Origin: Catelliglobosispora koreensis DSM 44566
Lineage (GTDB): Bacteria; Actinomycetota; Actinomycetes; Mycobacteriales; Micromonosporaceae
Assembly (NCBI RefSeq): GCF_000379685.1
Contig: NZ_KB903251.1
Location: 62,001 to 126,000, forward strand
Direction of reading: 5' to 3'
Length of the DNA stretch: 64,000 nt
Shown piece by piece: positions 34,395 through 44,027 of this stretch. How positions within the stretch are numbered: position 1 is the stretch's first letter; every line of letters begins with the position of its first letter. The position numbers and the translations under genes are program-made. The notes beneath the pieces are model-generated. The model had not been told where the DNA came from and did not search any database. It saw only the letters and a program-made list of their open reading frames with translations.

Positions 34395-35919
34395 AGTTGC
34401 CGTAGAGCGATTCGAATAGGCCTGCATAACGCTCAAAAACCACTTTCCGCCGCACTTTCAGGGAGGGGGTCAGGTCACCGGTCTCCGGCGTGAAGTCGTG
34501 ATCGAGGATCGTGTGACGGCGCACCTGCTCCGGCGGTGCGTAGCGCTGGTTGACCTCATAGACGAACTGGTCCACCAGATCGCGAGCCTCTTGCTCGCTG
34601 ATGCCCGCGCGGTCAACCTCTTCGCGGTCCAGCGTCAGCAACGCCACGGCATAGGGCCGGCGATCGCCATACATCACCGCTTGCGAGATCCAGCGGCACT
34701 GGCGCAGATCGTTTTCCATGTTCGCGGGGCTGAGGTTCTTGCCGGCGCTCGTGATGATGAGATCTTTCTTGCGGCCAGTGATGGTTAGATAGCCCTCGTC
34801 GTCGAGCTCGCCCAGATCACCCGTGTGCAGCCAGCCATCGCGGATCGTCTCAGCCGTCGCTTGTGGATTGTTGTGATAGCCCGGGAACACGTGCTTGCCC
34901 CGCGTCAGAATCTCCCCGTCCTCGGCGATGCGGACCTCAACTCCCGCCAGAGCCTTGCCAACGGTGCCATGCTTCGTGGCTCCAGGAGAATTCGAAGAGA
35001 TCAGTGCCGTCGCCTCGGTCAACCCATAAGCCTCATATATGGGTACGCCGCAAGCGCCGAAGAACTCAAGAATCTCTTTGGCGATCGGGGCACCACCGGT
35101 CAGCGCCTCGACGACGTTGCCGCCAAAGATGCCCTGCACGATCGCGGGGCCGTATTCGGCGCGCTGCTCCTCGTCGAGCATCGACGCGACACGGGCGTAG
35201 GCCTTCTCGAAAAGCCTTGGCACGCTTGGCACATGCGTGGGCTTGAGCTCGCCGAGATCGTCGACGATCCGGGTGACGTCACCACCCCAGAACACCAGCG
35301 TCGCCCCCGTGGCGAGCGTAGCGAACTGCACCGTGCGCGCGAACATGTGCGCCAGCGGCAGGTAGAGATACATCGTTGAGCCCACCGTCATCGCGCTCAG
35401 CGAGGTGATGGCGTCGATCGTGGCGAACCAGTTGGCGTGCGTGATGAGACAGCCCTTGGGTGGACCCGTGGTTCCGGACGTGTAGATGATGGTGTTCACG
35501 TCATCAGGGCCAACGGCGGGTGCCGCGAAAGTGCCCCCGCCGGACAGCTCGCCAAGCATCACCGTCGGCACGTCCCCGGTGCGGGTGCGCTGCGTTTCGT
35601 TGCCACATACGGCCAGTTTCGTGCCCGAATCGCTGAGTACCCAAGCGTTTTCCTCGGCCGAGTTCGTGGGATAGACCGGCACGCATACCGCTCCCAAGGC
35701 GGCGACCGCCAGATCACACACCGTCCACTCCGGACTCGTGTCGGCCAGCAGAGCCACCTTGTCGCTCTTCGTCATCCCCATCGCCGCAAGTGCACCGGCC
35801 GTTTGCTGGACCCGGTCTGCCAGCTCCGCATAGGACAGCTGGCCACCGGGAAACTTCAGCGCGACTGCGTCACGGTGCGCATGAGCCGCGTCGGCGGCGA
35901 AGGTCGCGAGCGTACGCAT
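34393..35919 (-). CDS. Long-chain acyl-CoA synthetase (AMP-forming)
   Basis: Activates a carboxylic acid to its CoA ester, 508 aa. The adenylation P-loop is IIYTSGTTGPPKGCLITH; further motifs are YEAYGLTEATALISSNSPG and GWLHTGDLGELDDEGYLTIT, with the hinge GRKKDLIITSAGKNLSP. It belongs to the FadD group with the C-terminal domain complete. The ATG at 35919 has GGAG 6 nt upstream; alternative starts at 35925 and 35931 overlap that site. It is the first gene of the leftward synthetase-thiolase-racemase operon, 9 nt from the thiolase start. Confidence 0.9.
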   Translation of the reverse strand: MRTLATFAADAAHAHRDAVALKFPGGQLSYAELADRVQQTAGALAAMGMTKSDKVALLADTSPEWTVCDLAVAALGAVCVPVYPTNSAEENAWVLSDSGTKLAVCGNETQRTRTGDVPTVMLGELSGGGTFAAPAVGPDDVNTIIYTSGTTGPPKGCLITHANWFATIDAITSLSAMTVGSTMYLYLPLAHMFARTVQFATLATGATLVFWGGDVTRIVDDLGELKPTHVPSVPRLFEKAYARVASMLDEEQRAEYGPAIVQGIFGGNVVEALTGGAPIAKEILEFFGACGVPIYEAYGLTEATALISSNSPGATKHGTVGKALAGVEVRIAEDGEILTRGKHVFPGYHNNPQATAETIRDGWLHTGDLGELDDEGYLTITGRKKDLIITSAGKNLSPANMENDLRQCRWISQAVMYGDRRPYAVALLTLDREEVDRAGISEQEARDLVDQFVYEVNQRYAPPEQVRRHTILDHDFTPETGDLTPSLKVRRKVVFERYAGLFESLYGN

Positions 35920-35975
35920 AGACATCTCCAAAAGTGGTCAGCTGCCTTTTCACTTTGCGCGAGAGCGTAGCCCCT

Positions 35976-35994
35976 CGTCAAGATCGCGTCAAGA
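35976..35994 (+). promoter_or_regulatory. Direct repeat upstream of the kdp operon, candidate KdpE site
   Basis: CGTCAAGA at 35976-35983 and again at 35987-35994, an 11-bp period typical of OmpR/PhoB-family sites. It lies about 72 nt before the first kdp-region start. A GCCTGTTCAGGC palindrome follows at 35997-36008. Confidence 0.5.
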
Positions 35995-36065
35995 ATGCCT
36001 GTTCAGGCGTATGGGAGGCGTCAGAGCCGCTGGCAACTCGGGGTCTAGCGCGGTTCGCTCGGGAG

Positions 36066-36152
36066 GTGATAAACGACCTGACCTTCGTCCTGCTCACCAT
36101 CGGCCTGTTCGCTCTGCTCGCCCTGACGATCCGGGGAGCTGAGCGGCTGTGA
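36066..36152 (+). CDS. 28-aa single-helix membrane peptide upstream of kdpF
   Basis: Encodes a peptide reading [20 protein letters not shown] followed by IRGAERL: one predicted membrane helix and a positively charged C-terminus. The stop overlaps the kdpF start as GTGA, so it is translationally coupled to the Kdp subunits. GGGAGG lies right before the GTG; the site fits better with initiation a few codons downstream, so the exact start is uncertain. By analogy with KdpF it may stabilise the complex, but this is inference. Similar short ORFs in other actinobacterial kdp operons should be looked for. Confidence 0.6.
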   Translation: MINDLTFVLLTIGLFALLALTIRGAERL

Positions 36153-36238
36153 CCGCGATCGACCTCGTTGGCCTGGCCATCGCCGCGGGGCTGGCCATGT
36201 TCATGGTCGCGGCTCTGCTTTTCCCAGAAAGGTTCTGA
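36149..36238 (+). CDS. kdpF: K+-transporting ATPase small subunit KdpF
   Basis: 29-aa hydrophobic peptide ending LLFPERF, the conserved KdpF tail. In other bacteria KdpF is a single-helix lipid-like stabiliser of the KdpABC complex. The GTG overlaps the preceding stop (GTGA) and its stop overlaps kdpA (TGATG). Confidence 0.85.
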   Translation: MTAIDLVGLAIAAGLAMFMVAALLFPERF

Positions 36239-37908
36239 TGACTACCGCTTTCGCGGGAGTGCTCTTCATCCTCTCGCTCATCGTCGCGCTGGCGGTGGCT
36301 TACCGCTATCTCGGCGACTACGTGTTCAAGGTCGTCTCGGGCACCCGTCACTCCGCCGTGGAGCGTGGGCTCTACAAGGTGATGGGAGTGAACCCAGCGG
36401 CGGAACAGTCCTGGGGCACCTATGCCCGCAGCCTCCTAGCGTTCTCGGCCGTCTCGATGCTTGCCCTGTATGGGTTCCTGCGGTTGCAGGACCATCTCCT
36501 GACGACGCCTCAGTTCGCGGCGGGAATCAACGAGCGGGTCTTCGCTCATCTCGCGTGGAATACCGCGGTCAGCTTCGTGACGAACACGAACTGGCAGGCG
36601 TATTCGGGTGAGGCGACCATGACTCACTTCGTTCAAGCGGCGGGCTTGGCGGTGCAGAACTTCGTTTCCGCCGCGGTCGGCATCGCCGTCGCCATCACGC
36701 TGGTCCGGGGCTTCGCCCGTTCCCGCACCGACAAACTCGGCAACTTCTGGGTTGACCTCACGCGCATCACGTTGCGCCTTCTGTTGCCGCTGAGCGCTAT
36801 CGCGGCCGTGCTGCTGATCGCTGGCGGGGTGGTGCAGAACTTCTCCGATGGCACGGTGGTGTCCACGTTGACCGGTGGGCAGCAACACCTCACGGGTGGG
36901 CTCGTGGCCTCACAGGAAGCCATCAAGGAGCTGGGCACCAACGGTGGCGGGTTCTACAACGTGAACTCGGCCCACCCGTTTGAGAACCCGGCGTCGTGGA
37001 CCAACTGGCTGGAGATCTTCCTGCTGTTGTGCCTGCCGATCGCGATGCCCCGGGTGTTCGGGCGGATGATCGGTGACAACCGGCAGGGGTACGCGATAGT
37101 GGCCGTCATGGCCACTCTGGCGCTCGCCAGCGTCGCGCTCACGAATGTCTTTGAACTCAACGCGAGCGGCACCGTGCCGTCGGCCGTCGGGGCCGCACTG
37201 GAAGGTAAGGAGATCCGCTTCGGCGTCTCCAACTCGGCCACCTTCGCGGCGGCGACAACACTGACGTCGACGGGAGCCGTTAATTCCTTTCACGACTCAT
37301 ACACCGCACTCGGCGGCATGATGCCGATGGTCAACATGATGCTGGGCGAAGTCGCGCCGGGCGGTGTGGGCGCGGGGCTTTACGGCATGCTGGTGATCGC
37401 GGTGCTGACCGTTTTCATCGCGGGACTCATGGTTGGCCGGACGCCGGAATACCTCGGTAAGAAGATCGGCGCGCGGGAAATCAAGTTCGCCTCGCTCTAC
37501 TTCCTCGTGACGCCAGTGCTGGTCTTGAGCGGCACCGCGGCCGCTCTAGCGACGGGAAACTGGAGCACGCAAGCCAACGCTGGCCCGCATGGGTTCTCCG
37601 AAGTGCTCTATGCCTTCACCTCGGCGGCGAACAACAACGGTTCCGCGTTCGCCGGCCTTACCGTGAACACGCCTTGGTGGGACACCGCTTTGGGCTTAGC
37701 GATGTTTCTCGGGCGCTTCCTGCCGATCATCCTGGTGCTCAGGCTGGCCGGCTCGCTGGCACGGCAGAAGCCGGTTCCGGTATCAGCGGGCACACTGCCC
37801 ACCCACAGGCCGTTGTTCATCGGCATGGTCGTGGGCGTCGTGCTGATTCTTGTGGCGTTGACTTTCCTCCCGGCGCTCGCGCTCGGGCCGTTGGCTGAAG
37901 GTTTGTGA
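36238..37908 (+). CDS. kdpA: K+-transporting ATPase subunit A (channel-like)
   Basis: Potassium-binding and -translocating subunit of the KdpFABC pump, 556 aa, with about ten membrane helices. Selectivity-filter-type segments are visible: [35 protein letters not shown] and [16 protein letters not shown]. Length and motifs match the family. It is coupled to kdpF and to kdpB. The complex scavenges K+ at low external concentration. Confidence 0.96.
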   Translation: MTTAFAGVLFILSLIVALAVAYRYLGDYVFKVVSGTRHSAVERGLYKVMGVNPAAEQSWGTYARSLLAFSAVSMLALYGFLRLQDHLLTTPQFAAGINERVFAHLAWNTAVSFVTNTNWQAYSGEATMTHFVQAAGLAVQNFVSAAVGIAVAITLVRGFARSRTDKLGNFWVDLTRITLRLLLPLSAIAAVLLIAGGVVQNFSDGTVVSTLTGGQQHLTGGLVASQEAIKELGTNGGGFYNVNSAHPFENPASWTNWLEIFLLLCLPIAMPRVFGRMIGDNRQGYAIVAVMATLALASVALTNVFELNASGTVPSAVGAALEGKEIRFGVSNSATFAAATTLTSTGAVNSFHDSYTALGGMMPMVNMMLGEVAPGGVGAGLYGMLVIAVLTVFIAGLMVGRTPEYLGKKIGAREIKFASLYFLVTPVLVLSGTAAALATGNWSTQANAGPHGFSEVLYAFTSAANNNGSAFAGLTVNTPWWDTALGLAMFLGRFLPIILVLRLAGSLARQKPVPVSAGTLPTHRPLFIGMVVGVVLILVALTFLPALALGPLAEGL

Positions 37909-39959
37909 TGACAGAACAACTTTGGCGCTCCCTTCCGGACGCTCTGGCCAAGCTCAACCCGATGACGCTGTGGCGCAACCCGGTGATGTTCGTGGTCTGG
38001 ATCGGGGCTGTGTGCACCACGGTTTTGGCTATGATCGAACCGTCTGCCTTCGCCTGGACCATCGTGGGGTGGCTCTGGCTGACCGTGGTGTTCGCGAACC
38101 TGGCCGAGGCGGTGGCCGAAGGCCGGGGCAAGGCGCAAGCCGCGACGTTGCGCAGGGCCAAGAAGGACACCATCGCCAGGAAGCTGCCGCGATGGCCCGC
38201 GCTCGGCGAGGTCGCCACGGAAGCGGTTGCCCTGCGACAAGGTGACGTGGTCGTCTGTGAAGCGGGCGATATCATCCCCGGCGATGGCGACGTCATCGAA
38301 GGTATCGCGAGCGTTGACGAGTCAGCGATCACCGGCGAGTCGGCTCCCGTGATCCGGGAGTCGGGCGGTGACCGCAGCGCGGTAACCGGTGGCACCAAGG
38401 TGCTTTCCGACCGGATCGTCGTGCGGATCACGCAGAAGCCCGGTGAGTCGTTCATCGACCGGATGATCGCACTGGTTGAAGGCGCCAGCCGGCAGAAGAC
38501 CCCGAACGAGATCGCCCTCAACATCTTGCTAGCCAGCTTGACCATCATCTTCCTGCTGACCGTCGCCACGTTGCAGCCGATGGCGGTCTACGCCAAGGGA
38601 TGGCAGCTGGCCGCACCGGACACCATCGCGCTCAGCAAGGACGGCCTATCCGGGATCGTGCTCATCTCATTGCTAGTCGCCTTGATCCCCACCACCATCG
38701 GTGCCTTGCTGTCCGCTATCGGCATCGCGGGGATGGACCGGCTGGTGCGGCGCAATGTCCTTGCCATGTCGGGCCGCGCCGTGGAAGCAGCGGGTGACGT
38801 GACCACGCTTTTGCTGGACAAGACCGGGACGATCACGCTGGGAAACCGGCAGGCGTCGGAATTCTTGCCGGTGAAGGGAACCACGGCTCTGGAGCTGGCG
38901 GATGCCGCGCAACTGTCCAGTTTGGCCGATGAAACGCCCGAGGGACGGTCGATCGTCGTTCTCGCCAAGGAGCAATTCAATCTGCGTGAGCGGGAAAGCA
39001 AGGACCTTCACTTCGTGGCCTTCACCGCGCAGACACGCATGTCTGGCGTGGACATGAAGGACCGCCAGATCCGCAAAGGTGCGGCGACCGCGGTGATGAA
39101 GTGGGTACGCGAAAACGGCGGTCACCCCACCGACGACGTTGGCTCCGCTGTCGATGCCATCAGCGCCGGGGGCGGGACACCGCTCGTGGTCGCTGAAATC
39201 GCCGCAGGGAGGCCAGCCCGCGCTCTGGGCGTCATTCACCTCAAGGATGTCGTCAAGCAGGGCATGCGTGAGCGGTTCGACGAGATGCGGCGCATGGGCA
39301 TCCGGACCGTGATGATCACGGGCGACAATCCGTTGACAGCCAAGGCGATCGCGCAAGAGGCCGGGGTCGACGACTTCCTCGCCGAGGCGACGCCTGAGGA
39401 CAAACTCGCGCTCATCAAGAAGGAGCAAGAGGGCGGCCGTTTGGTCGCGATGACCGGCGACGGCACGAATGACGCCCCCGCGCTCGCTCAGGCCGACGTC
39501 GGCGTAGCGATGAACACCGGAACCTCCGCCGCCAAAGAGGCTGGGAACATGGTGGACCTCGACTCTGATCCGACGAAGCTGATCGAGATCGTGGCGATCG
39601 GCAAGCAGTTGCTCATCACGCGCGGGGCGCTGACGACCTTCTCGATCGCCAATGATGTAGCCAAGTACTTCGCGATCATCCCGGCCATGTTCGCCGGGGT
39701 CTATCCGGCTCTCGACGCGCTCAACGTCATGCGGCTGAGTTCGCCTGAGAGCGCCATCATCTCGGCGATCGTCTTCAACGCGCTCGTCATCGTGGCACTC
39801 ATTCCGCTCGCCTTGCGCGGGGTCCGGTACCGGCCGGGGAGCGCGAGTCAGCTGCTGGCCCGCAACCTCTGGATCTATGGGCTCGGCGGCCTCATCGCAC
39901 CATTCATTGGCATCAAATTGATCGACATTGTCGTGTCATTTATTCCAGGGATCTCGTAA
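37908..39959 (+). CDS. kdpB: K+-transporting P-type ATPase subunit B
   Basis: Catalytic P-type ATPase, 683 aa. Phosphorylation motif [17 protein letters not shown] loop in [11 protein letters not shown], hinge [20 protein letters not shown] and the membrane segments around the regulatory domain are all present. ATG at 37908 is preferred, 6 nt after GAAGG; a GTG one codon earlier is also possible. Its TAA overlaps the kdpC ATG. Confidence 0.96.
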   Translation: MTEQLWRSLPDALAKLNPMTLWRNPVMFVVWIGAVCTTVLAMIEPSAFAWTIVGWLWLTVVFANLAEAVAEGRGKAQAATLRRAKKDTIARKLPRWPALGEVATEAVALRQGDVVVCEAGDIIPGDGDVIEGIASVDESAITGESAPVIRESGGDRSAVTGGTKVLSDRIVVRITQKPGESFIDRMIALVEGASRQKTPNEIALNILLASLTIIFLLTVATLQPMAVYAKGWQLAAPDTIALSKDGLSGIVLISLLVALIPTTIGALLSAIGIAGMDRLVRRNVLAMSGRAVEAAGDVTTLLLDKTGTITLGNRQASEFLPVKGTTALELADAAQLSSLADETPEGRSIVVLAKEQFNLRERESKDLHFVAFTAQTRMSGVDMKDRQIRKGAATAVMKWVRENGGHPTDDVGSAVDAISAGGGTPLVVAEIAAGRPARALGVIHLKDVVKQGMRERFDEMRRMGIRTVMITGDNPLTAKAIAQEAGVDDFLAEATPEDKLALIKKEQEGGRLVAMTGDGTNDAPALAQADVGVAMNTGTSAAKEAGNMVDLDSDPTKLIEIVAIGKQLLITRGALTTFSIANDVAKYFAIIPAMFAGVYPALDALNVMRLSSPESAIISAIVFNALVIVALIPLALRGVRYRPGSASQLLARNLWIYGLGGLIAPFIGIKLIDIVVSFIPGIS

Positions 39960-40798
39960 TGCGCATACCAAGCTGGATCAGCCAGCACGGGGCCGCGGTC
40001 CGTGCGGTGCTCGTCTTCACCGTGATAACGGGTTTGCTTTATCCCGCCGTCATCCTCGGCATCGCTCAGCTTCCCGGGCTCAGCGACAAAGCGGGCGGAT
40101 CGATCGTCGAAGCGAATGGCCAGCCGGTGGGCAGCAGCCTGATCGGGCAGTCGTTCCTTGACGCGCAAGGAAATCCAGTCAAGAAATACTTCCAGAGCCG
40201 GCCCTCGGCGACGTATGAGTTCGAATACAACACCGATGGCACCGCGGCTAGCAATCTCGGCCCAGAGTCCATTGAGGGCAACGAAGCGCTCCTCACGACG
40301 GTTTGCGCGCGCAGCAAAGCCGTTGGGGAGCTGGAAGGCGTGGACGGAGCCCGGCCGTATTGCACCAAGGGTGGCGTCGGCGCGGTCCTGCGGGTCTTTT
40401 ACAGCGAAGGACTGAAAGGCAAGGTACAGCGGGCGGTCAGCGTCAACGAACTCTGCCCGGCGACGCCCTTCCTCGCCGCGCACGAGGGGGTCACCGTCGA
40501 GTGCGCTCAACCAGGCGGTGACTACGCGGGTGGCGTGTTGGTGCCGGTCCGTGGGGACGCTGCGGAGTCACCCGCCGTGCCCGCTGACGCGGTAACGGCA
40601 AGCGGCAGTGGGCTCGACCCGCACATCAGCGTCGCCTACGCGAAGCTGCAAGCGCCACGGGTCGCGCGCGAGCGTGGGCTGCCGCTCGACAGGGTGCTCA
40701 AGCTTGTCGGCGCTCACACCACCGCCAGGTTCCTTGGTTTCATGGGCGAGCCAGCGGTGAGCGTGTTGGAGCTCAACCTGGCACTCGACCGCGAGTGA
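39959..40798 (+). CDS. kdpC: K+-transporting ATPase subunit C, with long extracytoplasmic insertion
   Basis: 279 aa, against about 190 in Escherichia coli. One N-terminal membrane helix (AVLVFTVITGLLYPAVILGI), then GQSFLDAQGNPVKKYFQSRP, an insertion of roughly 80 residues with three or four cysteines (TVCARS, PYCTKG, NELCPAT, VECAQPG), and the conserved C-terminus TASGSGLDPHISVAYA and GEPAVSVLELNLAL. The insertion lies outside the membrane and could hold disulfides. It is co-translated with kdpB. Confidence 0.93.
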   Translation: MRIPSWISQHGAAVRAVLVFTVITGLLYPAVILGIAQLPGLSDKAGGSIVEANGQPVGSSLIGQSFLDAQGNPVKKYFQSRPSATYEFEYNTDGTAASNLGPESIEGNEALLTTVCARSKAVGELEGVDGARPYCTKGGVGAVLRVFYSEGLKGKVQRAVSVNELCPATPFLAAHEGVTVECAQPGGDYAGGVLVPVRGDAAESPAVPADAVTASGSGLDPHISVAYAKLQAPRVARERGLPLDRVLKLVGAHTTARFLGFMGEPAVSVLELNLALDRE

Positions 40799-40831
40799 CG
40801 ACCACGAGCGCGGCCCTGGGAGGATTTAGGC

Positions 40832-43330
40832 ATGTCACGCGGACAGTTGCGGATCTATCTCGGTGCCGCGCCGGGTGTCGGCAAGACCTACGCCATGCTC
40901 GAGGAAGCGCACCGGCGCAAGGGCCGGGGCACCGACATCGTCATCGGCTTCGTGGAGACCCATGGGCGCCGGCACACGATGGAACTGATCGGCGACCTGG
41001 AGACGCTGCCGCGGCGGGCGATTGAGTATCGCGGCGCCACCTTTACCGAGATGGATGTGGACGCCGTCATCGCGCGCAAGCCAGATGTCGTGCTCGTCGA
41101 CGAACTAGCCCACACGAACGTGCCGGGCTCCCGCAACGCCAAGCGCTGGCAGGACATTCAAGAGCTGGTGGACGCGGGTATCACCGTACTGTCCACTTTG
41201 AACATTCAGCACCTGGAGTCGCTCAACGATGTGGTGCAGACGATAACCGGTGTGCCGCAACGGGAGACCGTGCCAGATCAGGTCGTGCGCCGGGCCGAGC
41301 AGGTTGAGCTCGTGGACATGACTCCTGAGGCGTTGCGCCGGCGCATGGTGCACGGCAACGTTTATCAGCCCGAGAAGATCGATGCCGCGCTCGGCAACTA
41401 CTTCCGGGTCGGCAACCTCACGGCGCTGAGGGAGCTGGCCCTGATCTGGCTCGCGGACAAGGTCGATGAGCAACTCGACCGCTATCGCGCCGAGCACAAT
41501 ATCGACAAGACCTGGGAGGCCCGTGAGCGCGTCGTCGTCGCGCTAACCGGCGGACCGGAGGGCGAAACGCTGATCCGGCGGGCCGCCCGGATCGCTGACC
41601 GTGCCCGGGGAGCGGCACTGCTCGCGGTGCACGTCGCCAGAAGCGACGGGCTCGCGGGCGCCGACCCGGCGCTGTTAGCCAAGCAAAGGGTCCTCATCGA
41701 AAGCATGGGCGGGAGCTATCACGAGGTCGTCGGCACCGACATTCCCCAGGCCCTGCTGGAATTCGCTCGCGGGGTGAACGCGACACAGCTCGTGCTCGGG
41801 GCGAGCAGACGTGGCCGCTTCGCCCAGATCCTGTCCCGGGGCGTCGGAGTAACGACGACGGCCGAATCGGGCTCTATCGACGTCCATCTCGTCACCCACG
41901 AAGAAGTCAGCCGGGGCAACAGGTTGTCCATCGGGCGCTCCGCGCTGTCGCTGCGGCGGCGGGCCGCCGGGTTCGCCCTCGCGGCGGCCGGCTTACCTTT
42001 GCTGACCCTCGGCCTGCTCGCGGCCGGGGAACTCAACCTCACCAGCGACGTGCTGCTCTTCCTGCTCGCCGTGGTCATCGTCGCGCTCGTGGGCGGCCTG
42101 TGGCCCGCGGTGCTCGCCGCGCTTGGCGGATTCCTCTTACTGAACTACTACTTCACGCCGCCCGTGCGCGAGTGGACCATCGCGGAGACGGAAAACCTGC
42201 TGTCGCTGTTGGTGTTCTTGGGAGTTGGCATCTCCGTGAGTGTTGTCGTCGATCTCGCCGCCAAACGCACGCGCGAGGCCGCCCGAGCGTCAGCCGACGC
42301 TCAGACACTGTCCACCGTGGCCGGTGGCGTCCTGCGCGGCGGCCGTCCGCTGATCGCGCTACTGGAGCGCCTGCAAGAAACCTTCCAGCTGACCGCTGTG
42401 TCGCTCCTGGAACGAGACAGTGACGGCAAATGGCAGATCGCCGAATCGGTCGGGACTAGCGCGGCTAAGACTCCCGCTGAGGGTGACACCGAAGTGACGA
42501 TAGACAGCCAGCTCGCGATGGTCCTCAAAGGACCTTCGCTGGGTGCGGGCGACCGGCGCATCCTGGAAGCCTTCGCGGCGCAGGCGGCCACGGCACTGCG
42601 TCAGGAACGGCTCGCCTTGGAAGCGGCCAAAGCCAAGCCGCTGGCCGCCGCCGACAAGATGCGCACGGCACTGCTCGCGGCGGTCAGCCACGACTTGCGT
42701 ACGCCTTTGGCGAGCGCGAAGGCGGCGGTCACCAGCCTGCGCAGCACTGAAGTGCGTTTCACCGAGGACGACCGGGAAGAACTGCTGGCGACGGCCGACG
42801 AATCCTTGGACAAGCTGAACCGCCTCGTGGTGAATCTGCTCGACATGAGCCGTTTACAAGCCGGTGTCCTTGGCGTGTCATTACAGCCCGTAGGCTTCGA
42901 GGAAGCGGTCCCGCACGCGCTTGATGAGCTGGGCGGGGCCGCGCGGGCGGTCCGCATGCGGATCCCCGTCGACCTGCCGGCGGTCAGCGCTGACCCTGGC
43001 CTGCTGGAGCGCGTGCTCGTGAACATTGTCGGCAACGCGCTCAGGTTCAGCCCACCGGAAAAACCACCCTTGCTCAAAGCCAGTGAACACGGTGGCTGGG
43101 TGGAACTGCGCGTCAGCGACCAGGGCCCGGGGATTCCAGAGGAAGACTGGGAGCGGGTTTTCTTGCCGTTTCAGCGTTTTGGCGACCGTGACAACACCAG
43201 TGGCGTCGGGCTCGGCCTGGCATTGGCCCGTGGTCTGACCGAAGCGATGGGCGGCACCCTGCGGCCCGAGGCGACGCCGGGCGGTGGGCTGACGATGGTG
43301 TTGTCGCTTAGGCAGGTGGAGGAAGCGTGA
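40832..43330 (+). CDS. kdpD: Turgor/K+-sensing histidine kinase KdpD
   Basis: 832 aa. The N-terminal KdpD domain has a Walker A motif GAAPGVGKTYAM and Walker B VVLVDELAHTNVPG; a universal-stress-type domain follows (about 230-350), then four membrane helices (about 375-480), a GAF-like region, and the kinase core with phospho-acceptor His in LLAAVSHDLRTPLASAKA and N/G boxes NIVGNALRFSPP and DQGPGIPEEDWERVF. It phosphorylates KdpE when K+ is limiting. GGGAGG lies 9 nt before the ATG. The stop overlaps kdpE by 4 nt. Confidence 0.96.
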   Translation: MSRGQLRIYLGAAPGVGKTYAMLEEAHRRKGRGTDIVIGFVETHGRRHTMELIGDLETLPRRAIEYRGATFTEMDVDAVIARKPDVVLVDELAHTNVPGSRNAKRWQDIQELVDAGITVLSTLNIQHLESLNDVVQTITGVPQRETVPDQVVRRAEQVELVDMTPEALRRRMVHGNVYQPEKIDAALGNYFRVGNLTALRELALIWLADKVDEQLDRYRAEHNIDKTWEARERVVVALTGGPEGETLIRRAARIADRARGAALLAVHVARSDGLAGADPALLAKQRVLIESMGGSYHEVVGTDIPQALLEFARGVNATQLVLGASRRGRFAQILSRGVGVTTTAESGSIDVHLVTHEEVSRGNRLSIGRSALSLRRRAAGFALAAAGLPLLTLGLLAAGELNLTSDVLLFLLAVVIVALVGGLWPAVLAALGGFLLLNYYFTPPVREWTIAETENLLSLLVFLGVGISVSVVVDLAAKRTREAARASADAQTLSTVAGGVLRGGRPLIALLERLQETFQLTAVSLLERDSDGKWQIAESVGTSAAKTPAEGDTEVTIDSQLAMVLKGPSLGAGDRRILEAFAAQAATALRQERLALEAAKAKPLAAADKMRTALLAAVSHDLRTPLASAKAAVTSLRSTEVRFTEDDREELLATADESLDKLNRLVVNLLDMSRLQAGVLGVSLQPVGFEEAVPHALDELGGAARAVRMRIPVDLPAVSADPGLLERVLVNIVGNALRFSPPEKPPLLKASEHGGWVELRVSDQGPGIPEEDWERVFLPFQRFGDRDNTSGVGLGLALARGLTEAMGGTLRPEATPGGGLTMVLSLRQVEEA

Positions 43331-44013
43331 CCAAGGTCCTCATCGTGGATGACGAGCCGCAGATCTTGCGTGCGTTGCGGATCAATCTGCGTGCCCGGGG
43401 TTATGACGTCGAAGTCGTGCCCGATGGGACGTCGGCTTTGAAAGCGGCAGCGGCGTACCACCCGGATCTCATTGTTTTGGACCTAGGTCTTCCAGACATG
43501 GACGGCGTCGACGTCATCCGCGGCGTCAGGGGCTGGACCGAGACGCCGATCATCGTGCTGTCCGGCCGCGCGGGCAGCGAGGACAAGGTCGAGGCGCTCG
43601 ACGCGGGCGCTGATGATTACGTCACCAAGCCGTTTGGCGTCGATGAGCTGCTCGCGCGGATGCGTGCGGTCACCCGCCGGCACTCGAGCGTCGCCGAGGT
43701 GACGCCGATAGTCCGGATTGGACAGTTCAGTGTGGACATCGCGAGCCACTCGGTGCACGGCACCGACGGCAGCGAGGTCCGGCTGACGCCCACGGAGTGG
43801 GGACTGCTCAGCCTGCTCGTGCGCAATCCGGGAAAACTTGTCAGCCAGCGTCAGCTTCTGCGCGAGGTGTGGGGGCCGCAGTACCAGTCCGAGACCAACT
43901 ACCTGCGCCAATACATGGCACAACTGCGCCGCAAGCTGGAAGCCGATCCCGCGCGCCCACGGCAATTGCTCACCGAGCCAGGAATGGGATATCGATTCTT
44001 GTCACAGGACTAG
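43327..44013 (+). CDS. kdpE: Response regulator KdpE
   Basis: OmpR/PhoB-type regulator of the kdp operon, 228 aa. Receiver with phospho-acceptor D52 in LIVLDLGLPDMDG, the switch Thr/Ser in PIIVLSGR and Lys in DYVTKPFG; C-terminal winged helix with RLTPTEWGLLSLLVRNPGK and ETNYLRQYMAQLRRKLE. The GTG overlaps the kdpD stop. Its target may be the 11-bp-period direct repeat at 35976-35994. Confidence 0.95.
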   Translation: MTKVLIVDDEPQILRALRINLRARGYDVEVVPDGTSALKAAAAYHPDLIVLDLGLPDMDGVDVIRGVRGWTETPIIVLSGRAGSEDKVEALDAGADDYVTKPFGVDELLARMRAVTRRHSSVAEVTPIVRIGQFSVDIASHSVHGTDGSEVRLTPTEWGLLSLLVRNPGKLVSQRQLLREVWGPQYQSETNYLRQYMAQLRRKLEADPARPRQLLTEPGMGYRFLSQD

Positions 44014-44027
44014 CGCATAATGTGCCG

